From JBEKYH01 sp049511115 (GTDB taxonomy: Bacteria; Planctomycetota; Phycisphaerae; Tepidisphaerales; Tepidisphaeraceae), in assembly GCA_049511115.1 (NCBI GenBank), contig JBEKYH010000065.1, forward strand, positions 1-22,362: a DNA stretch of 22,362 nucleotides, read 5' to 3'. This document shows, piece after piece, positions 16,807-22,362 of the stretch. The position numbers and the translations under genes are program-made. Below the pieces are notes generated by a model that was given only the letters and a program-made list of their open reading frames with translations, searched no databases and was not told the origin of the DNA. The stretch's first letter is position 1, and every line of letters starts with the position of its first letter.

Positions 16807-17951
16807 CGACCGGCTCCGATCTGGACGAGATCAGATTTTGCCGCGCCGGCTTTGGCAGATTTCGCCGCGACGCGACCGTAATTGAAATAAGCGGCGCAGG
16901 CGCCTTCGGAGGAAACCATGGTCGCGCCCAGGGGATTTTCCGGAGTGCACTGGACGCCGAACGCCGGGCAATCGTGCGGCTTTTTCAGGCCGCGCAGAAT
17001 CTCGCCGCTGATGCAGATGCTCGATTCCTCGGTCTGGATGCTCTCGACGCTGAAGCGAAGTTCGGCGTCGAAGTCCGCGAATGCGGGGCGCAGGCGATAG
17101 CCGCTCATGGGAATCATCCCGACGCCGCGCCATTTGCGGTCGCAGACCTCGAAGACTTCGTCGATGAGCTTGCGCGATTGCAGGTTGCCTTCGCGTTTGA
17201 CGGTGCGGCTGTATTGGTTTTCGACGGTGGCCTGGCCAGATTCGAGTTGCTTCACGGTTCGCAGAACGCCATCGAGCATGTCCACGGGTTCAAAGCCGGT
17301 GATGACAATCGGCACATTAAATTTTTTCGCGAGAGGCTCGTATTCCTCAAAGCCGACGACAGTGCAGACGTGGCCGGGGCCGAGGAAAGCCTGCACGCGA
17401 TTGCCCGGGGATTGCAAGATGGCGGTGATCGCGGGAGGGACGAGCACATGCGACACGAGCACGCTGAAGTTATTCAGTTTGCGGTGGCGGGCCATCCAGA
17501 CGGCCATGGCGTTGGGCGGCGCGGTCGTTTCAAAGCCGATGGCGAAAAAGACAACTTGTTTTTGCGGATTGGCGGCGGCCAGATTTACCGCGTCCAGGGG
17601 CGAATAGACGATGCGGACATCGGCGCCGTGAGATTTAAGCTGCAAGAGATCGCCCTTGGAGCCGGGCACGCGGAGCATGTCGCCGAAGGAGCAGAACATC
17701 ACGTCGGGGCGGGAGGCAATGGAGTGGGCCTTGTCGATCATCTCCAGGGCCGTCACGCAAACGGGGCAGCCGGGACCGTGGACGAGTTCGATGCCTTTGG
17801 GGAGGATTTCGTCGATGCCGTATTTGACGATGGTATGCGTCTGGCCGCCGCAGACTTCCATGATCGTCCAGGGGCGCGTGGTCGCCTTCGCTATCGCCAG
17901 GGCAAGCCCCCGCGCGGTATCGGCGTCACGAAATTCATCGAGGTATTTCAT
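16803..17951 (-). CDS. hypD: Hydrogenase maturation Fe-S protein HypD
   Basis: A 382-residue scaffold that, with HypC, assembles the Fe(CN)2CO moiety. Conserved elements are EVCGGQTHT (C34), GPGCPVC (C62, C65), the C-terminal [4Fe-4S]-binding cysteines in CPAFGVQC and EGACAAYF, and GFETTAP. Length is normal for HypD, with a short Ala/Lys-rich tail beyond the conserved NYGR. It starts 27 bases after the hypC stop and couples to hypE through an ATGA overlap. Confidence 0.97.
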   Translation of the reverse strand: MKYLDEFRDADTARGLALAIAKATTRPWTIMEVCGGQTHTIVKYGIDEILPKGIELVHGPGCPVCVTALEMIDKAHSIASRPDVMFCSFGDMLRVPGSKGDLLQLKSHGADVRIVYSPLDAVNLAAANPQKQVVFFAIGFETTAPPNAMAVWMARHRKLNNFSVLVSHVLVPPAITAILQSPGNRVQAFLGPGHVCTVVGFEEYEPLAKKFNVPIVITGFEPVDMLDGVLRTVKQLESGQATVENQYSRTVKREGNLQSRKLIDEVFEVCDRKWRGVGMIPMSGYRLRPAFADFDAELRFSVESIQTEESSICISGEILRGLKKPHDCPAFGVQCTPENPLGATMVSSEGACAAYFNYGRVAAKSAKAGAAKSDLVQIGAGR

Positions 17952-17978
17952 GCGATAAACCTTGTTAAGAGGCCCTCG

Positions 17979-18239
17979 CTAAGAAGACGGCGACGTTGGC
18001 GCGCCAAGCTCGTCGAGTTGCTGCATTTCTTTGAGATAGGCGAAGACCTGCTGCGCCTCGGCTTCGTCGATTTGCGACAAGGCAAAGCCGACATGGACGA
18101 GGACGTATTGGCCGATCTGCGCGTTGGGGACGTGTTCGAGGCAGACCTGGCGCGTGATGCCGCTGAAATCGACCTTGCCCATGAGCACGTCATGCTCGCG
18201 GAAGGTGGCGATTACTTTGCCAGGTATGCCGAGGCACAT
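17979..18239 (-). CDS. hypC: HypC/HybG-family hydrogenase assembly chaperone
   Basis: An 86-residue chaperone starting MCLGIPG, where Cys2 binds the iron precursor and contacts HypD and the large subunit. The GQYVLVHVGFALSQID segment with H49 is the second conserved motif. The ATG at 18239 is chosen because Cys2 must be next to the start and AAGGAG lies upstream; a longer in-frame start at 18293 would bury this cysteine. It follows hypF by 25 bases. Confidence 0.96.
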   Translation of the reverse strand: MCLGIPGKVIATFREHDVLMGKVDFSGITRQVCLEHVPNAQIGQYVLVHVGFALSQIDEAEAQQVFAYLKEMQQLDELGAPTSPSS

Positions 18240-18264
18240 TGCTCGTCTCCTTTTTTGGCAGCCT

Positions 18265-20772
18265 CTAGCCGGCGCGATCCATCGATGCGGCAATGGCCAG
18301 TTGGCCCAGGCTCAGGCCCCCGTCGTTGGGGGGGACCTTTTCATGACGGTACACGGTGTACCCCTGCTCACGCAATCGGCTGATTGTTTGCTCCGTCAAG
18401 AGGGTATTCATAAAAACGCCGCCGCTCAAGACGACCTGGGAAATCCCAGCGGGGCTGTGAATGCGATTATTCCTTGGCGAGAAGGAGGAACCCTCACCCC
18501 AGCCCTCCCCCTGAGTACATGGGGAGGGGGAAATCGGGGACGACGCGCTGATGGCGGCGCAGACGGCGGCGATGATCTCCACCAAGGTTGTATGGAAACG
18601 GCGGGCGATGGTGGCGGACTGTGTGCCGGAATCGACGGCGGCAGCAATGGCGCGGATGAGGGGACGGGTGTCTACGGCAAGTGGGCAATCGCCGGAGTTT
18701 TGCGTGGCGGCGATTTCAAACGGATAGGAACCATCGGCTTGGCAGCTCTGGGCGAGCCACTCTAATTGCATGGCGGCCTGGCCTTCAAAGGTGGCGATGT
18801 CGCGGATGCCAATGAGCGATGCGACGGCATCGAATAACCGGCCGCAACTGCTGGTGAGCGGAGAATTGAGCTTTTTCTCGATCATGCGTTCGACGGTGTG
18901 CCGCGAGGTGGAATCAATGCGGCGTTCGAGGGCGCGGCAGGTCGCCTGGGCGTCAATCAGGTGCGAGAGGGCCATCCGCCACGGCTCGCGGGCGGCGCGG
19001 TCGCCGCCGGGGAGGGGGACGTAGCGCAGATGCGCGGCGCGACGGAAGGTCCGATAATCGCCGGTCAGGAATTCGCCGCCCCAGATGGCGCCGTCGGTGC
19101 CGAGGCCGGCGCCGTCGAAACTGATGCCGATGACCGAGCCCGTTAGAGCGTGCTCGGCCATGCAGCTTGCCATGTGGGCGTGATGATGTTGCACGGGGAT
19201 GAGGCGAATTTCCGATTCGGCGGCGCGCTTCATGGCGTATTGCGTGGCGGCGTAATCGGGATGGAGATCGTGGGCGATGCATTGCGGTTGGATCGAAAAA
19301 AGCTGCTCGAAGAGGGCGATGTCGCGTTCGAAAGCGACCGACGCGCGGTAATGATCGAGGTCGCCGCCGTGGTGGCTGAGGATGGCGCGGCGCTGGGTGC
19401 CCAGGGCGAAGGCGGATTTGAGTTGGCCCCCTACCGCGAGGATCGGCGCGGGGCATTCCATCGGGAGGGAAATCGCCTCGGGGGCGTAGCCGCGCGAACG
19501 ACGAATCGGCGAGGGTGTGTTGCCGATCATGCGCATCACTGAATCGTCGCAGCGGACGTGAATGGGGCGATTGTGGGTCAGGAAGAGGTCGGCAATGCCG
19601 TTTAGGCGTTCGATGGCGTCGGGTTCGTCGATGGCGATGGGTTCATCGGATTGGTTGCCGCTGGTCATGACGAGGGGGCGGCCGTGCACCTCGGCGAAGA
19701 GCAGATGATGCAGCGGCGTGTAGGGGAGCATGATGGCGAGGAAGGGATTTCCGGGGGCGACGTCGTACGCTATCAACTCTGGTCCCCTCTCCATGTACTG
19801 AGGGAGAGGGCTAGAGTGAGGGTTGTCTTTTGATTTGGTAGAGCCGCTCGGTGCGCGGGAAGAACCCTCACCCCGGCCCTCTCCCTGAGTACATGGAGAG
19901 GGGGGAAATGCGAACCGTTTGCGGAGCAGTACGGCGGGGCGCGCCGGGGAACGGAGCAGCGCCTCCTCGGGTTCGTCTATTTCGCAGAGCGCACGGGCGG
20001 CGGCGACATCCTGGACCATCAGGGCCAGGGGCTTTTCCTCACGATGTTTTCGGCGGCGAAGCTCGGCGACGGCCGCGGCGTTGGTTGCATCGCACGCCAG
20101 GTGATAGCCGCCAAGTCCCTTGAGAGCCCCGATTTTCCCTTCGACAATTGCGGCGGCGAATGCGGCGATTGCGTCAACGGAGTCGATCGACTTGCCGCCG
20201 GCGTCCCATAACTCCACGCGCGGCCCGCAGACCGGGCAGGCAATCGGCTGCGCGTGGAAGCGGCGATCGAGCGGATTTTCATATTCGGCACGACAGGACG
20301 GGCACATGGCAAACCCGGCCATCGTGGTGCGGGCGCGGTCGTAGGGAGCGCCGGTGACGATCGTCAGGCGCGGCCCGCAATTGGTGCAGTTGATGAAGGG
20401 GTAGTGATAGCGGCGATCGCGCGGGTCCCATAATTCGGCGAGGCAGTCGTCGCAGGTGGCCACGTCGGGCGAAATGGCAATCGCAGTTGAGCCGGAGGAG
20501 TCGCTGGATTCGATGGTGAAGGCGCGCTCGCCGCGGGGAGTCCTTGAACGCGAGGAAATTTTTTCGATCCGCGCCAGGGGGGGAAGCTGATTCGTCAGAT
20601 CGGCAAGAAACCGCTCCACGCCGGATGAGTCCCCTTCGATTTCGATCTCCACGCTGCCGCTGCGGTTACGCACAAAGCCGGCAAGCTGAAGGCGCTGGGC
20701 CAAGCCGTAGACAAAGGGCCGAAAGCCCACGCCCTGCACGGTTCCCTCGATCGTGATGGCGCGGCGTTCCAT
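18265..20772 (-). CDS. hypF: Carbamoyltransferase HypF with repeat-derived inserts
   Basis: An 835-residue carbamoyltransferase that converts carbamoyl phosphate to the cyanide precursor on HypE. The domains in order are acylphosphatase (VQGVGFRPFVYGLA, first 90 residues), a double zinc finger (CDDC...CTNC, CPSC...CPVC, about 106-185), a YrdC-like domain (about 200-390) and a Kae1/TsaD-like C-terminal domain (QHHHAHMASCMAEH, VVLSGGVFMN). The start at 20772 is preceded by AAAGG; the ORF is open further upstream but the extra 101 residues come from repeat sequence. Family members are usually about 750-780 residues. The excess here matches two inserts translated from palindromic repeats: about residues 290-330 (SPCTQGEG...SPLPQYMERG) and about 748-762 (SPCTQGEGWGEG). 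Both sit at likely surface loops and keep the frame. Confidence 0.95.
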   Translation of the reverse strand: MERRAITIEGTVQGVGFRPFVYGLAQRLQLAGFVRNRSGSVEIEIEGDSSGVERFLADLTNQLPPLARIEKISSRSRTPRGERAFTIESSDSSGSTAIAISPDVATCDDCLAELWDPRDRRYHYPFINCTNCGPRLTIVTGAPYDRARTTMAGFAMCPSCRAEYENPLDRRFHAQPIACPVCGPRVELWDAGGKSIDSVDAIAAFAAAIVEGKIGALKGLGGYHLACDATNAAAVAELRRRKHREEKPLALMVQDVAAARALCEIDEPEEALLRSPARPAVLLRKRFAFPPSPCTQGEGRGEGSSRAPSGSTKSKDNPHSSPLPQYMERGPELIAYDVAPGNPFLAIMLPYTPLHHLLFAEVHGRPLVMTSGNQSDEPIAIDEPDAIERLNGIADLFLTHNRPIHVRCDDSVMRMIGNTPSPIRRSRGYAPEAISLPMECPAPILAVGGQLKSAFALGTQRRAILSHHGGDLDHYRASVAFERDIALFEQLFSIQPQCIAHDLHPDYAATQYAMKRAAESEIRLIPVQHHHAHMASCMAEHALTGSVIGISFDGAGLGTDGAIWGGEFLTGDYRTFRRAAHLRYVPLPGGDRAAREPWRMALSHLIDAQATCRALERRIDSTSRHTVERMIEKKLNSPLTSSCGRLFDAVASLIGIRDIATFEGQAAMQLEWLAQSCQADGSYPFEIAATQNSGDCPLAVDTRPLIRAIAAAVDSGTQSATIARRFHTTLVEIIAAVCAAISASSPISPSPCTQGEGWGEGSSFSPRNNRIHSPAGISQVVLSGGVFMNTLLTEQTISRLREQGYTVYRHEKVPPNDGGLSLGQLAIAASMDRAG
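18489..18528 (+). repeat. Palindromic dispersed element, copy A, inside hypF
   Basis: AACCCTCACCCCAG is followed by a perfect 8-bp stem CCCTCCCC / GGGGAGGG with the ten-base loop CTGAGTACAT. It has the same design as copies B and C 1.3 kb away. Read on the hypF strand it encodes SPCTQGEGWGEG in frame. Confidence 0.85.
19785..19824 (-). repeat. Palindromic dispersed element, copy B, inside hypF
   Basis: Stem CCCTCTCC / GGAGAGGG with loop ATGTACTGAG, followed by CTAGAGTGAGGGTT. This is the reverse complement design of copy C with a few changes. Copies B and C face each other, separated by 38 bases. Confidence 0.85.
19863..19902 (+). repeat. Palindromic dispersed element, copy C, inside hypF
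   Basis: AACCCTCACCCCGG is followed by the perfect stem CCCTCTCC / GGAGAGGG with loop CTGAGTACAT, identical in loop to copy A. Together with inverted copy B it forms a composite inverted repeat of about 118 bases that is translated within the YrdC-like part of HypF. Confidence 0.85.
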
Positions 20773-20806
20773 AAGACCTTTGCTGTGACGGTGATGACGG
20801 ATGGGG

Positions 20807-20835
20807 ATGGTAGTCGGTGGCCGCGGCTTGCTCAA
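20807..20835 (-). promoter_or_regulatory. Candidate sigma70-type promoter of hypF
   Basis: On the minus strand TTGAGC (20830-20835) and TACCAT (20807-20812) are separated by exactly 17 bases and each matches four of six consensus positions. They lie about 35 bases upstream of the hypF ATG. The matches are modest, so this is a suggestion only. Confidence 0.25.
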
Positions 20836-20891
20836 GAAAACGGGGTATTGGCGCTGGTTATCATGCGCGTCGCGGCCAGCCCCCTCCTTGA

Positions 20892-20917
20892 TCCTCCCCC
20901 GGCTTACCGGGGGAGGA
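20892..20917. repeat. GC-rich palindrome (dispersed-repeat type)
   Basis: Perfect 11-bp stem TCCTCCCCCGG / CCGGGGGAGGA with the four-base loop CTTA, preceded by CCCCTCCTTGA. No T-run follows on either strand, so an intrinsic terminator is unlikely. The layout (C-rich arm plus hairpin) is like, but not the same as, the elements inside hypF, so it is probably a second repeat family. Confidence 0.65.
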
Positions 20918-21081
20918 GATAGATTCGCGCTTGGAAGAAGTGACGAGGCACAAACGTCCGGCAATTCCACCGGCCATTCAGGAGGGCCTCTTATTCTCCG
21001 AAGAAATAACGGCGGATAGCGCACCCACACGGGTAATCTTGTGATGCGCGAGTCACGGTCTTTTTGGGCAATCACGATTGC

Positions 21082-22362
21082 ATGAGTAACTCGCCGTTTT
21101 TATTGGATGAGCGCGAGGCAACGGCCCTCCTGATGGAGATGGCCAATTTCGCCGGTCCGATTCCGCGCCCGCCGGGCGACTTGGCGCCAGCAGAGGCGAG
21201 GGATGAAGCCGCGGCGGTAAAGCCCAAAAAGGGGTGGCAGCCTGATCTTCGCTACCGTTCGCTGGTGGAAAAACTGCCGGTCGTGACATTCATGGCCGGG
21301 TTGGACGACAGCCTTCAGGAACTGTACATCAGCCCACAGATCGAATCGCTGCTGGGATTCACCCAGGACGAATGGCTGGAAAATCCCTTCCTGTGGTTCC
21401 GCCAATTGCATCCGGAGGATCGCGATCGCTGGTGCTCGGAATTCGCGCGCACCTGCGCCACGGGGGCGCATTTCCGCGCGGAATATCGCCTGCTGGCGCG
21501 CGATGGGCGCGTGGTGTGGATTCAAGGCGAATGCCAGGTGATCCGCGACGAGGCGGGCCGGCCCGCGTATTTGCAGGGGATCGCCTTTGACATCAGCCAC
21601 ATCAAACAGGCGGCCTTGCATCAGGAGGAGAAGCTGGCGGCGGAGTCGGCGAGCCGGGCCAAGAGCGAATTCCTGGCGCGCATGAGCCACGAAATCCGCA
21701 CGCCGCTGAACGGCGTGGTGGGAATGATCGATCTCCTCAGCGCGACCGACCTGACGGATATTCAACAGCGCTATGCGCAACTGGCGCGCGACGCGGCGGA
21801 TTCGCTGCTGCGGGTCATCAACGACATCCTGGATTTCTCCAAGATCGAAGCGGGGAAGGTGGAGATCGAGGCGATTGAGCTGGACCTTCCGCGGCTCATT
21901 GAAGACCTGACCAGCCTTCTGGCCCCGGTGGCGGCGAAGAAGAATCTGCGGCTGGAGTGCCAAATCGATGGGCAGGTTCCGCGGCGTCTGCTCGGCGACC
22001 CGGGCCGCATCCGGCAGGTGCTGACGAATCTGGTCAACAATGCGCTGAAGTTCACGCAGCGCGGATCGGTGCAGATGGCGGTGGCGGTGGAAAAGATCGA
22101 GGATGGATCGGCGATGCTGCGGGCGCACGTGCAGGACACCGGGATCGGCATACCGGCCGACCGCGTGAGCCGGCTGTTCCAGAGTTTTTCGCAGGTCGAT
22201 TCGTCGACGACGCGAAAATTCGGGGGCACGGGGCTGGGTCTGGCCATCTCGAAGCAACTTGTTGAACTCATGGGCGGCAAGATCGGCATCGAAAGCAAGG
22301 AAGGGCATGGAACGACGTTCTGGTTCACGTTGAAACTGGCTGTTGTTTCCGCGGAACACCCG
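21082..22362 (+). CDS. PAS-domain sensor histidine kinase (3' end outside window)
   Basis: The frame is open from the ATG at 21082 to the window edge (427 residues so far). The order is an Ala/Pro-rich N-terminal stretch (1-50), a PAS fold of the PAS_3 type (about 57-175; LHPEDRDRW, WIQGECQVIRDEAGRP), a short helix linker, and HisKA with MSHEIRTPLNG (phospho-acceptor H203). The ATPase domain follows with the N-box QVLTNLVNNALKF (N316-N320 area), DTGIGI (352-357) and GGTGLGLAIS (381-390). There is no membrane segment, so it is a cytoplasmic sensor. The sequence type is that of hybrid kinases, so receiver or HPt domains may follow beyond the edge. No strong ribosome-binding site is seen. It is divergent from the hydrogenase locus; a regulatory link is possible but unsupported. 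Confidence 0.93.
   Translation, partial: MSNSPFLLDEREATALLMEMANFAGPIPRPPGDLAPAEARDEAAAVKPKKGWQPDLRYRSLVEKLPVVTFMAGLDDSLQELYISPQIESLLGFTQDEWLENPFLWFRQLHPEDRDRWCSEFARTCATGAHFRAEYRLLARDGRVVWIQGECQVIRDEAGRPAYLQGIAFDISHIKQAALHQEEKLAAESASRAKSEFLARMSHEIRTPLNGVVGMIDLLSATDLTDIQQRYAQLARDAADSLLRVINDILDFSKIEAGKVEIEAIELDLPRLIEDLTSLLAPVAAKKNLRLECQIDGQVPRRLLGDPGRIRQVLTNLVNNALKFTQRGSVQMAVAVEKIEDGSAMLRAHVQDTGIGIPADRVSRLFQSFSQVDSSTTRKFGGTGLGLAISKQLVELMGGKIGIESKEGHGTTFWFTLKLAVVSAEHP

Larger units (their letters stand above)
20773..21081. other. Divergent intergenic region between hypF and the sensor kinase
   Basis: These 309 bases separate hypF (minus) from the histidine kinase (plus) and should contain both promoters. 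They hold the 11-bp-stem palindrome at 20892-20917, a candidate hypF promoter at 20807-20835, and the hypF ribosome-binding site. A 13-codon ORF (ATG at 21044) ends overlapping the kinase start as ATGA; it may be chance or a leader peptide. No other gene is apparent. Confidence 0.55.

Noticed and set aside
16974..18383. Long plus-strand ORF (469 codons) opposite hypD, hypC and the hypF end
   Set aside because: Antisense shadow of conserved hyp genes, with low-complexity Gly/Ala/Asp-rich translation and no family resemblance.
18489..19902. CRISPR-like repeats in hypF
   Set aside because: Only three copies in mixed orientation with unequal spacing (38 bases and 1.3 kb), no array and no cas genes; they are palindromic dispersed elements.
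20773..21075. Upstream extension of hypF by 101 residues
   Set aside because: The extension is translated intergenic repeat sequence (palindrome 20892-20917); conserved HypF sequence starts at the ATG at 20772.

Overview
The window most likely comes from a GC-rich bacterium of the Planctomycetota or a close relative. The evidence is a giant surface-type protein with an N-terminal LExRxLLS motif (the 'LEPR-XLL' signature common in planctomycetes) and several families of GC-rich palindromic dispersed repeats. The phylum is an inference; there is no rRNA or other phylogenetic marker here.

Layout. (1) Positions 1-6279, minus strand: the first 2093 codons of a very large secreted or surface protein built from three tandem units of about 585 residues, each a right-handed beta-helix region followed by a CARDB-like domain, then a LamG-like region. 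It runs off the left edge. (2) Positions 6280-6590: a non-coding leader with small hairpins. (3) Positions 6591-20772, all minus strand: an almost continuous [NiFe]-hydrogenase locus. In transcription order it reads hypF, hypC, hypD, hypE, a palindromic repeat region, a small catalase-family gene, hhyS, hhyL, an NFU-domain gene, a DUF5947 gene, a DUF6084 gene, two conserved genes of unknown function (363 and 106 aa), a disrupted hydrogenase maturation protease, hypA and hypB. (4) Positions 20773-21081: a divergent intergenic region with a strong palindrome. (5) Positions 21082-22362, plus strand: the start of a PAS-sensor histidine kinase that runs off the right edge.

How the genes work together. 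HhyS and HhyL form the small and large subunits of a group 1h ('actinobacterial-type', high-affinity, O2-insensitive) hydrogenase, the class used to scavenge atmospheric H2. The small subunit has the Cys-x-x-Asp motif that supplies an aspartate ligand to the proximal iron-sulfur cluster. HypC, D, E and F make and deliver the Fe(CN)2CO unit, and HypA and HypB insert nickel. A maturation protease would then remove the 21-residue C-terminal tail of HhyL. The local protease gene, however, has lost its central part, including the third nickel-binding residue, and changes frame. The NFU protein and the four uncharacterised proteins probably serve cluster assembly or electron transfer, but their roles are not established.

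Most interesting points: the broken maturation protease beside a large subunit that still has its tail; three copies of a palindromic repeat carried in frame inside hypF; a heme catalase-like gene between hypE and hhyS; and a tightly coupled block of unknown accessory genes.
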